Shown in pieces: positions 7,983-14,824 of a DNA stretch of 45,557 nucleotides. The stretch comes from Chloroflexota bacterium (lineage in GTDB: Bacteria; Chloroflexota; Anaerolineae; Promineifilales; Promineifilaceae), in NCBI GenBank assembly GCA_024275635.1, contig JAJRYT010000083.1, forward strand, positions 1-45,557. Reading direction: 5' to 3'. Below the pieces are notes generated by a model that made no database searches, had not been told where the DNA came from, and was given only the letters and a program-made list of their open reading frames with translations. The position numbers and the translations under genes were made by a program. Numbering within the stretch: position 1 is the first letter of the stretch; each line of letters starts with the position of its first letter.

Positions 7983-8063
7983 CTAACGGACGACAAACGC
8001 ACTGCGACAAGGAACATCAGATCCGCCGCTCTGGCTAACACAAAACAGATTAATCATCAACAT
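7983..8063 (-). CDS. Leader peptide, 26 residues
   Basis: A short ORF starting ATG TTG ATG ATT and ending GTC GTC CGT TAG. It has a near-perfect AAGGAG ribosome binding site (8071-8076) 7 bases upstream, and a predicted promoter (8126-8155) about 60 bases upstream of the ATG. The peptide has four Val, three Leu/Ile-type residues near the start, two Cys, and four Ser, with Phe-Val-Val-Arg at the end. There is no long run of one amino acid as in classical his or ilv leaders, so the sensed signal is unclear; valine, cysteine or a ribosome-stalling compound are possible. It is followed by two terminators and the HAD, membrane protein and GNAT genes. Confidence 0.6.
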   Translation of the reverse strand: MLMINLFCVSQSGGSDVPCRSAFVVR

Positions 8064-8125
8064 CGGTTTTCTCCTTAGCGGACGTTTTGTCCTTAGTAGT
8101 AGTCGCGGTTGCCCACGCCGAGGGT

Positions 8126-8155
8126 ACTTTAGCACACCGGGGCAGGTTTCGTCAA
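8126..8155 (-). promoter_or_regulatory. Predicted promoter of the HAD operon
   Basis: On the minus strand, TTGACG (8155-8150) and TAAAGT (8131-8126) are separated by 18 bases. Five of six -35 positions and four of six -10 positions match the sigma70 consensus. Transcription would start near 8119, about 55 bases before the leader ORF. Confidence 0.55.
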
Positions 8156-8171
8156 GAAAATATTAGATTGA

Positions 8172-8263
8172 CTTTTTGGGATTTCGCGGGGCCTGTCCCA
8201 TACGGGGGTTAAGAGTCGAGGCTTCAGCCGGTTTTGACGAATTTCCGGCTGAAGCCTCGACTC
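8172..8263. repeat. Mini-element end motif and 19-bp inverted repeat
   Basis: CTTTTTGGGATTTCGCGGGG (8172-8191) is one copy of the end motif found at 16993, 17101, 23522, 45325 and 45401. Next to it, 8213-8231 and 8245-8263 are perfect 19-bp reverse complements (core GGCTTCAGCC) around a 13-base loop. No complementary end motif is seen on the right side, so this copy looks incomplete. The hairpin lies 58 bases past the stop of the minus-strand serine enzyme gene and could act as its terminator, although no T run follows. Confidence 0.8.
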
Positions 8264-8321
8264 CAAATTCCTGAAGACTTATTAGGCGATGAAGCGCAGG
8301 GCAAGTATAGGCAATCCCGTT

Positions 8322-11036
8322 TTACTCATCCAGGAGAATGACGGGTTCCTGATAGTAGCGCATCCGGCTGCGGGCCAGTTTTTCTTCCAGAAAGCGGTTG
8401 AACCAGGCGCGTTTGGCGGAGAGCGGTTCTTGTTTTTTGAGCCGCGCCAGGTTGGCGTTGAGGCGGAGGATACGGCCGGGAATGAGGAAGCGGGTCAGCC
8501 CGGCCGGGAGCAAGTCGCCCCGGCGGGCGACGTTGAAGATGGTTTCCGGCTTGAATTGGGGGAAGATGGTAACGGCCGTCATCTCTGGAAACTGCCCCAA
8601 TAAGCGCGGTAAGTCTGTCAACAGTGTTCGCTCCACATTGCCCCAGGCGGTGTAGTTGCTGACGAGGGCATTCATGACGGTCAATCGGTCAGCGCCGTCG
8701 GTGGCCTGGGCCAGCGTGGCCTGACCGTCTCGATCCAGGAAATAACAGAGGGCATTTCTCTCGCGGAAGGCAGTTTGAATTTCGTCACTGGGCAGGGGGT
8801 TGAGGATGAGGCCGTCTATGGATCGCAGATGGGTTTTCAGGTCTGCAAACGGCCGTTTGCTTGAAATGGCGTGGTACCAGGTATGCAGTTCAAATCCTTC
8901 CCGGTCGGGATGGGCCACCTGGACGATGAGGTATTTGTAGCCCAGCCGCTTGAAGGCGGTGGAACGGGTAGCCCCATCGAGGACGATGTAACGGCCGTTC
9001 CAATAGGTTGTTACCGGGGGATTGACGAGACGGCCGTCTTCCTCCAACCGGCTCATCAAGCGGGCAACACGTTTATCATCAATTTGTTCGTGGGGCAAAA
9101 CCTGCTCGGTGGGAACCAGTTCCAGCGCCAATGTCTCATTCGCTGCCTTGCGTTGTAGAATGGCGGCAATTTGTTGAGCGACCGTGATGGCGATGTCTCG
9201 CTGCCGGGCGCCCAGGATGGCAGTCATGTGTGGGGCAACGGTGACATTGGGATGGGTGCGTAAGGCGGCGGCAACGGCCGTTTCCGGTTCCATGTCTGGC
9301 GGTAATGAAGAGAGCGCAGCCCCGGCCAGACGGCCGTTTTCCAATGCCTGTAACAACGCAGCCTCGTCCACCAAATCAGTATGGCCGGTATTGATGAGGC
9401 AGGCCGATGGCTTCATCATCGCCAATTCCTCTGTGCCAATAAAGGCATCCGTTTCCGCATTATACGACACATGCAGGCTGACAAAATCCGCTTGCGCTAA
9501 CAAATACGGCAGTTCCACCGCTTCCACGCCGGCCGAAAGCGCCAGTTCCGGCGTCAAGCGGGGTTGGTTGACAACGATGTGCATGTCAAATGCACGCGCG
9601 CGCCGAGCGACTTGTTGACCCGTTTGTCCAAACCCAATCAGCCCAAAGGTTTTGCCGGCTAAACGGCCGTCGCCAAACTTATTCGCTAACCCCAGCAGCC
9701 GTGCCAGTGTATGCTCGGCAATGGCGACAGCGCTGCTGCCCGGTGCATTGCAAACAGTAATGCCCACATCCCGCGCCGTACTCACATCAATGTTATCCAG
9801 CCGCGCCGACAAGTTGCCAATGGCCCGTAAATTAAAGCCGTACTCAATCATCTGGTCATTGATTTGCTGCTGCGGCCCCACGATGAGCGCCTGATACTCC
9901 CCGATTTCCTGAAAAAACTGCTCCTGGTTGAGGTGGAGCGTAACCGTGATGTCGGCCACCAGGCGTAGGATTTCCAGCGCGGCTTCATCCATCTCCTGGC
10001 AGATGAGGATACGCGGGCGGGCCGGGGGCGTTGGGGAAGTGGGGGGCGGCGATTGTGCTTTGGCCCCTGTTTTCGTGTCCTCAATTTTGGTTTTCCAATT
10101 CAAAATATCTACATTACCGCCGCTAAGGATAACGCCGACGCGCTGCCCCACATGAGTGTATTGGCCGGTGAACAGGGGCGCCAGGGCAACGGCCGAACTA
10201 GGTTCTACAATGATTTTGAGGCGGTACCATAGGAAGTGTAATGTCTCTAAAATGGCTGCTTCGGAAACGGTTGTCATGTCGGACACATATTGGCGCATCA
10301 CGGCCAGGTTGCGCTGGCCGATGAAGCGGGTACGCAGTCCATCGGCAATTGTGTCCGGGACATGATCCAGCGTGAATACCGCGTTCTCACGCCAGGAGCG
10401 GTTGGCGTCTGCGCCCAATGCCGGCTCCACGCCTACCACCCGGCAGTCCGGCGATTGGGCGGCTGTTGCCAGCGCGCTGCCGCTGATCAATCCGCCGCCG
10501 CCGACGGGGACAAACAGCGTATCCAGCGACCCCACCTCATCGAACAATTCCCAGGCGGCCGTCCCCTGTCCGGCGATGACATGGTCGTCATCGTAGGGGT
10601 GAATCAAGGTGAACCCTTTTTGGGCGATGAGGTCGGCTGTGACGGCTTCCCGGTCAATGGCCGGGCAGGAGACAATTTCAGCGTCATAACCGGCCGTTGC
10701 TTCTCGTTTGATAATCGGAGCATCTTCCGGCATGACAATGGTTGCCTTGACGCCCAATAAATTGGCTGCCAAAGCTACGCCCTGGGCATGATTGCCGCTG
10801 GAATGGGTGATGACGCCGGCCGCTTTTTGTGCCGCATTTAGCTGGCTGATGGCATTGTACGCGCCGCGGAATTTGAACGCGCCCACTCGCTGAAAATTTT
10901 CACACTTCAAAAAAACAGCGCATCCGGTGCGTTCATTGAGTGTGCGCGAGGTAAAAACTGGGGTCTTGTTGGCGATCCCGGCCAGTCGTTTAGCCGCTGC
11001 TGCTATGATTTCTGGGGATAAATGAGACATAGCCAT
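8322..11036 (-). CDS. Three-domain Ser/Thr enzyme: PLP dehydratase, 2-hydroxyacid dehydrogenase-like and SerK/ParB-like domains
   Basis: A 904-residue fusion. Residues 1-315 are a fold-type II PLP enzyme (threonine/serine dehydratase or serine racemase), with PLP lysine K55 in GAFKFRGA, the SSGNHAQG segment and the PVGGGG phosphate-binding loop at 177-182. No ACT domain is present. Residues 341-635 resemble phosphoglycerate dehydrogenase, with NAD motif GFGQTG (468-473), IAEHTLA, Glu583 and His603. The usual catalytic Arg of the N-x-x-R-G motif is His552, so activity is doubtful. Residues 640-904 resemble the ParB/Srx-fold free-serine kinases SerK and SbnI, with PHEQ (648-651, Glu650 as likely base), VLDGATR (686-691) and LHTWYHAI. 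Residues 312-340 form a Pro/Lys-rich linker. The parts point to a multifunctional serine hub making or using O-phosphoserine. The substrates are inferred. Confidence 0.85.
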   Translation of the reverse strand: MAMSHLSPEIIAAAAKRLAGIANKTPVFTSRTLNERTGCAVFLKCENFQRVGAFKFRGAYNAISQLNAAQKAAGVITHSSGNHAQGVALAANLLGVKATIVMPEDAPIIKREATAGYDAEIVSCPAIDREAVTADLIAQKGFTLIHPYDDDHVIAGQGTAAWELFDEVGSLDTLFVPVGGGGLISGSALATAAQSPDCRVVGVEPALGADANRSWRENAVFTLDHVPDTIADGLRTRFIGQRNLAVMRQYVSDMTTVSEAAILETLHFLWYRLKIIVEPSSAVALAPLFTGQYTHVGQRVGVILSGGNVDILNWKTKIEDTKTGAKAQSPPPTSPTPPARPRILICQEMDEAALEILRLVADITVTLHLNQEQFFQEIGEYQALIVGPQQQINDQMIEYGFNLRAIGNLSARLDNIDVSTARDVGITVCNAPGSSAVAIAEHTLARLLGLANKFGDGRLAGKTFGLIGFGQTGQQVARRARAFDMHIVVNQPRLTPELALSAGVEAVELPYLLAQADFVSLHVSYNAETDAFIGTEELAMMKPSACLINTGHTDLVDEAALLQALENGRLAGAALSSLPPDMEPETAVAAALRTHPNVTVAPHMTAILGARQRDIAITVAQQIAAILQRKAANETLALELVPTEQVLPHEQIDDKRVARLMSRLEEDGRLVNPPVTTYWNGRYIVLDGATRSTAFKRLGYKYLIVQVAHPDREGFELHTWYHAISSKRPFADLKTHLRSIDGLILNPLPSDEIQTAFRERNALCYFLDRDGQATLAQATDGADRLTVMNALVSNYTAWGNVERTLLTDLPRLLGQFPEMTAVTIFPQFKPETIFNVARRGDLLPAGLTRFLIPGRILRLNANLARLKKQEPLSAKRAWFNRFLEEKLARSRMRYYQEPVILLDE

Positions 11037-11051
11037 GACAGGGATGAGTGT

Positions 11052-11162
11052 TGCCGTGTTCCGATTACGAATTACGAATTACGAATTACGAATTACGAAT
11101 TACGAATTACGAATTACGAATTACGAATTACGAATTACGAATTACGAATTACGGAACACGGC
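11052..11162. repeat. Tandem array of ATTACGA, 12-13 copies, with inverted flanks
   Basis: From 11064 to about 11152 the 7-base unit ATTACGA repeats about 12.9 times without a mismatch. The array is framed by CCGTGTTCCG on the left and CGGAACACGG on the right, which are exact reverse complements. The same words occur in inverse orientation at 1822-1900. The array sits between the serine enzyme gene and the GNAT gene on the minus strand. A perfect array of this length should vary in copy number between strains. Confidence 0.92.
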
Positions 11163-11185
11163 TAACCCATCTGAAACACATCCTA

Positions 11186-12022
11186 TTACTTTAACTTCTT
11201 AACCATTTCAATGCGCCGGAAGGATTCGATATAACCAGCGTTTTGGTACCCCTGCCATTGTTCGTCGTCGAAGATGTTTTCAGTTTTGGCATCTTGTCGT
11301 TTGTGGCGGTTATGCAAGACGTTAAGGCAGGCGGTGGTGACGGCAACAGGGTCGCCGGCCGTGACTTCCACCAGGATGCGGGTGAGCTGCAGCAGGGCGG
11401 CATGATAGGTGATCCAGCCGCGCCCGCCGTTTTCTAGTTCCACCAGGAGAGCGGATAGGTTACGTGTATTTTGCAGGCTTTCGGTTTCGTTGAGCCAGTT
11501 GGGTCGTTTTTTGCGATGTGAAAGTAAAATGATGGCTTCTTCGTGGTCGAGTGTGGTAACGCGCTTGATGCCGGAGGGGAAAACGGCCGTATGCGGGTTA
11601 GGCGGGCGGCGGGCAACGATGAGGTCGCGTGTTTCTTGAAAGTTAAATTTTCTGAATAATATATGGGCTGGTGTGTTGCCTTCAATAACTTCCAGCCAAA
11701 TATTATCAAAACGCCTGGCCTTTGCTTGAGCGATTAACTCGCTCATAATGGCATTCCCGACCCCCTTGCGGCGTCCTGAAGGGAGTACGCCCAATCTAGT
11801 AATCCAGGCCCGATTATCACGCACGCCCAACATGCCCAATCCCAACATAGTTGTACTCTCCGTGACGACACAGGAGCACGCCAGATCAATATCATACACG
11901 TGGGCGTACTCACGCAATCGGGCGACATTCATAGGCATAGGGATGAGATAGTCAACCCGAGTCTGATTGTAAGCTTCGGTAAGTTGCTAGAAACTGTAGC
12001 GGTCGGCTGGTACGATTTCCAT
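11186..12022 (-). pseudogene. GNAT acetyltransferase interrupted by an in-frame TAG
   Basis: The intact frame from ATG 12022 would encode about 278 residues. It reads MEIVPADRYSF, then TAG (11989-11987), then QLTEAYNQTRVDYLIPMP, joining without a frameshift to the annotated-style ORF starting at ATG 11938. The segment after the stop is fully GNAT-like: GVLPSGRRKGVGNAIM is the acetyl-CoA loop, and a second, longer alpha-helical part follows. Translation from 11938 would lose the first beta strand and helix. The change is a single codon (for example CAG or GAG to TAG), so this could be a recent nonsense mutation, a sequencing error, or readthrough. The same kind of interruption is found in the response regulator at 30775. 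Confidence 0.75.
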
Positions 12023-12062
12023 GAGGGAATGTCTCGTCTACGAGGGTGAGCGTGATAGCATT

Positions 12063-12434
12063 CTAAATGGCTGATTCAATATACTTGGCAATCAGGTCTG
12101 GAAAAGATTTTATGTCAATTGGCTTGGTGATACAACCGTCACAGCCATAGCTTTTGGCCATTTGTAGCGCTGTTGCTGCCGGCCAGGCGGTGATGGCAAC
12201 GATTGGTGTATTTTGGAGTTCGGGAATTTGGCGCATGAGGGTGACGACCGTTTGTCCGTCAATATCTGGTAGCCCCATGTCCATCAGGATGAGGTCTGGA
12301 TTTTCATCAAGCGCTAGACTGATGCCGGTTTCGCCATCGGCGGCATGTAAAAGGCGGTAATTGTAGGGTTCCAGTACACGCTCGACGAGGAGTTTGTTCG
12401 CCAGATTATCTTCTATTTGTAGAATGGTTTTCAT
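12063..12434 (-). CDS. Stand-alone response regulator receiver protein
   Basis: A 123-residue CheY-like receiver without an output domain. The acidic pocket Glu8-Asp9, phosphoacceptor Asp52 (LILMDMGLPD), Thr82 and Lys104 (ITKPID) are all present, so it should be phosphorylatable. Sequence and length resemble DivK-like single-domain receivers. No histidine kinase is adjacent. It lies between the Trm112-like and GNAT genes on the same strand with gaps of 64 and 40 bases, so it is probably cotranscribed. A partner kinase elsewhere in the genome is likely. Confidence 0.9.
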   Translation of the reverse strand: MKTILQIEDNLANKLLVERVLEPYNYRLLHAADGETGISLALDENPDLILMDMGLPDIDGQTVVTLMRQIPELQNTPIVAITAWPAATALQMAKSYGCDGCITKPIDIKSFPDLIAKYIESAI

Positions 12435-12498
12435 GTCGCCATTACTCCGTTTGGACCGATGCGATAATGTCCGCGTTTAGATGGTTGGAAAACAAGTA

Positions 12499-12753
12499 TC
12501 AAGTATTTGGGGGAGGCGCTGGCAAATCAGCAACTGGTGTATTTTTCCACTTTTCACCTTCCTCGATCAGCATGACGGGAATGCCATCGCGGATGGGGTA
12601 TTTCATACCGGAATCCGCGCAAACCAGCCAGCAACCTTTTACAAGTTCCAGGCGGCCAGGATCATCGCCGTATTCTTTGGATTGCACGGCCACCGGGCAA
12701 CGCAGAATTTCAAGCAGTTCAGGGCTGATGGGTAGGGTGGAGTCTGTATCCAT
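12499..12753 (-). CDS. Trm112-family small zinc-binding protein
   Basis: An 84-residue protein of the Trm112/YcaR type: LLEILRCPVAVQSKEY, then KGCWLVCADSGMKYPIRDGIPVML. Cys19, Cys41 and Cys45 are candidates for metal binding. In eukaryotes and archaea Trm112 activates methyltransferases; in bacteria the role is often unclear. A class I methyltransferase gene lies 430 bases away on the opposite strand, which may or may not be a coincidence. An AAGGAG ribosome binding site lies 8 bases before the ATG, and a strong promoter is 30 bases further upstream. It is the first gene of a minus-strand operon with the receiver and GNAT genes. Confidence 0.85.
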   Translation of the reverse strand: MDTDSTLPISPELLEILRCPVAVQSKEYGDDPGRLELVKGCWLVCADSGMKYPIRDGIPVMLIEEGEKWKNTPVADLPAPPPNT

Positions 12754-12783
12754 ATTATATTCTCCTTAATAGATGATGTCGGG

Positions 12784-12812
12784 ATCATACGCTGATTGGA
12801 ACTATGTGGCAA
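12784..12812 (-). promoter_or_regulatory. Sigma70-type promoter of the Trm112 operon
   Basis: On the minus strand, TTGCCA (12812-12807) and TATGAT (12789-12784) are separated by 17 bases. Both boxes match the consensus at five of six positions. The predicted start near 12777 gives a leader of about 24 bases before the Trm112-like ATG. Confidence 0.7.
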
Positions 12813-12911
12813 GCTCTTTTGAACGAATTGGATTTGCCGGATTAGATTACTGGCTGATTGGATAATGATAGAATAAGTGTCTGGGTATTAAATAGCTTAC
12901 GGAACTGAGTT

Positions 12912-13112
12912 GGAGACTAGAGATTGGAGATTGGACTAATCTCCAGTTTCCAGTCTCTTGTAAATTATTCAATTTTCGCAATACCGCAGAAGTCGGCAGG
13001 GAGTTGTATACACGGATGGGAGGAACACGGATAAAAACAGAGAAAAATCAGTGTTCTTCCCATCCGTGTATACAAAAGATGCAGCCTTGTTCGGGCGAGT
13101 TTTGCGGTATTG
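12912..13112. repeat. Two inverted-repeat elements, one nested
   Basis: In the 427-base gap between divergent genes, the first element is an imperfect hairpin (12912-12932 with 12938-12958, 17 of 21 pairs) built of GGAGATTGG/CTAGAG words also seen at 22144 and 41425. The second is nested. Outer arms GCAATACCGCA (12978-12988) and TGCGGTATTGC (13102-13112) are perfect, and inside them 13006-13021 and 13058-13073 are perfect 16-bp arms. The outer-arm/inner-hairpin plan matches elements at 43044-43158 and 44993-45092, with different sequences. It lies upstream of the methyltransferase and may affect its transcript start. Confidence 0.85.
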
Positions 13113-13180
13113 CCAATTTTTGATCCTTCGGGAAGAAGATTGGGACGCGGAGATTCACGGAGAAATAGACAGGTAATGTT

Positions 13181-13783
13181 ATGAGTAATTACGAGCGGAT
13201 GGCAGAGAGATATGCGGTTGGCGACGTACCCTGGGATGATAATTCCCCGCCGCCGGAGGTCATGAATTTGGCGGCCGGATTGTTGCCGGGTCGGGCATTG
13301 GATTTGGGGTGTGGTTACGGCCGTTCCTCCATCTATCTAGCTCAACATGACTGGCGGGTGGATGGGGTAGATTTTGTGCCCCAGGCCGTTGCCGAAGCGC
13401 AAACACGCGCCCAGTTGGCCGGCGTCTTGGCAAATATTCAATTTCACCGGGCGTCTGTAGCCAATCTCGACTTTTTAACCGGTTTGTATGACCTGGCGCT
13501 AGATGTGGGCTGTATGCACGCGCTGGACGAGGCTGAACTGCACGCTTACGCGGCCGGGGTACGCCGTCTTCTGCGGCCAGGGGCCGCCTATTTGTTATTT
13601 GCTCGCCTGCGCCAACCGGATGATGATTTTGCCAACGGCCCGCGTGGTTTGCCGGAAGAGAGCATTCGCCGCTTATTTGCGTCTGGTTTTGTATTGGAGC
13701 GGGTTGAGCATGGCGAAACGACGGTGGAAGATCACCCAGTTTGGGCGTCAGCCTGGTTTTATTTTCGCCGGCAGTCAGGGTAA
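13181..13783 (+). CDS. Class I SAM-dependent methyltransferase
   Basis: A 200-residue soluble methyltransferase. Motif I is ALDLGCGYGRSS (residues 39-50), followed by GVDFVPQAV for the acidic ribose-binding strand and DLALDVGCMHAL for motif IV. The sequence style, PWDDNSPPPEV near the N-terminus and a short C-terminus, resembles small-molecule methyltransferases of the TehB or thiopurine type. The acceptor is unknown. The gene overlaps the convergent P-loop kinase-like gene by 9 bases. Its start is uncertain: the preceding bases contain no strong ribosome binding site (ACAGGTAATGTT). Confidence 0.88.
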   Translation: MSNYERMAERYAVGDVPWDDNSPPPEVMNLAAGLLPGRALDLGCGYGRSSIYLAQHDWRVDGVDFVPQAVAEAQTRAQLAGVLANIQFHRASVANLDFLTGLYDLALDVGCMHALDEAELHAYAAGVRRLLRPGAAYLLFARLRQPDDDFANGPRGLPEESIRRLFASGFVLERVEHGETTVEDHPVWASAWFYFRRQSG

Positions 13784-14761
13784 TTCTGCCATAATCCCGG
13801 CCAACTGCGCCATATCTTGCCCCAGAAGGAGGTTGAAGGCGGCGGCTTGTTGGCTGAGTTGTTGCAGCAGGGTCATGTGGGGGAGAAGCATGGCTGTGTC
13901 CCATTGGTCAATGCTTTCGGCCATGAGTTGGGCCAAGCAGATGGCGCGGTTTTTGGGCGCTAGTCTGCTTTCCTGTCGCTGCTCAACGTGGGGGAAGGCG
14001 ACGGCCGTTACCCTGGCCGGCTCTGACCATTTAATAACATTTAACAATGATTGGGTTATGTCTGTTTGACCTGGTGATGACAATTCTCCTACCCAATCCC
14101 GCAGCTCTGGCAGTAAATTGAGGGTCTGGGGGCGAATGCCAATCGCGCCCGGCGTGGGCAGAGCATAAATCCCATCCGCCCGCTCTTGCAGCAGCAGCAC
14201 ATCATTAGCCAGCAGCCGCCAACCGGCTAAAAGCAAGCTGAGGCCGGTGGTTGTTTTTCCACTGCCAGATGGCCCGACGATGAGAACGGCACGGCCGTCT
14301 TTGGCCGCCGCAAAGGCATGTACTAAAAAATACCCCTGGCGGCGCAGTAGAGGGGCCAGGCTGGTGAAGGTGATATCCTCGAAACGGCCGTAGGCCATTG
14401 CCCTGGCAACCAAACATCCCCTTGCGCCGGGCATGGTTGGGGAGGACGTTTTGTAAAGCGGAACATCCACCAGCGCGCCGTCCAGGTAATGGAGCCGGAC
14501 CCATTCCCCATCTCCCTGGTAAACCGACAATATCTCCACAGTATCCGGCAGGATACGGCCGTGTTGACTGTCGCTAAAAAAAGGCGGCGTATCCGGCAGC
14601 GGCGGCAAAGCGTCTACCAACGACAACCACAGCCCCAAATCCGCCGCCGCCGGGGCCGTCTCTGCCAGCGGCCAGGCATTGAAAAGCGCCTGCCACCCTT
14701 CCTGAATCGCGGTATCCTCACTTTGTAGTTGGATGGTCAAATTGTGCAGCGAAAGAAACAT
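13775..14761 (-). CDS. HprK-like P-loop protein
   Basis: A 328-residue protein with an HPr kinase-like nucleotide-binding domain. Walker A GPSGSGKTT starts at residue 163, and LLANDVLLL follows as the Walker B-like segment of HprK relatives. The N-terminal 140 residues are a separate beta-rich region without recognised motifs. Related HprK-like proteins often occur in peptide-modification clusters (lasso peptides, PqqD-type systems), but no precursor peptide, PqqD or cyclase is visible here. No HPr or PTS gene is nearby either, so a role in carbon catabolite control is not supported. It is convergent with the methyltransferase and follows the DsbA-like lipoprotein on the same strand, separated by the hairpin at 14777-14820. 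Confidence 0.78.
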   Translation of the reverse strand: MFLSLHNLTIQLQSEDTAIQEGWQALFNAWPLAETAPAAADLGLWLSLVDALPPLPDTPPFFSDSQHGRILPDTVEILSVYQGDGEWVRLHYLDGALVDVPLYKTSSPTMPGARGCLVARAMAYGRFEDITFTSLAPLLRRQGYFLVHAFAAAKDGRAVLIVGPSGSGKTTTGLSLLLAGWRLLANDVLLLQERADGIYALPTPGAIGIRPQTLNLLPELRDWVGELSSPGQTDITQSLLNVIKWSEPARVTAVAFPHVEQRQESRLAPKNRAICLAQLMAESIDQWDTAMLLPHMTLLQQLSQQAAAFNLLLGQDMAQLAGIMAELP

Positions 14762-14776
14762 GAGGAAACAAGAGTA

Positions 14777-14820
14777 AGAGCTAGAGTTAGAGGAAATGTC
14801 AATCCTCTAGCTCTAGCTCT
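14777..14820. repeat. 18-bp inverted repeat after the DsbA-like gene
   Basis: 14777-14794 and 14803-14820 are reverse complements with a single mismatch, built of the repeated word CTAGAGCT. On the minus strand it follows the stop of the lipoprotein gene by 5 bases and ends 15 bases before the P-loop gene starts. It may act as a terminator or RNA-stability hairpin between the two genes. Confidence 0.8.
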
Positions 14821-14824
14821 ATCT

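Noticed and set aside
13775..14761. HPr kinase/phosphorylase of carbon catabolite control
   Set aside because: No HPr or PTS genes are nearby, and the N-terminal domain does not match that family; only the P-loop domain is similar.
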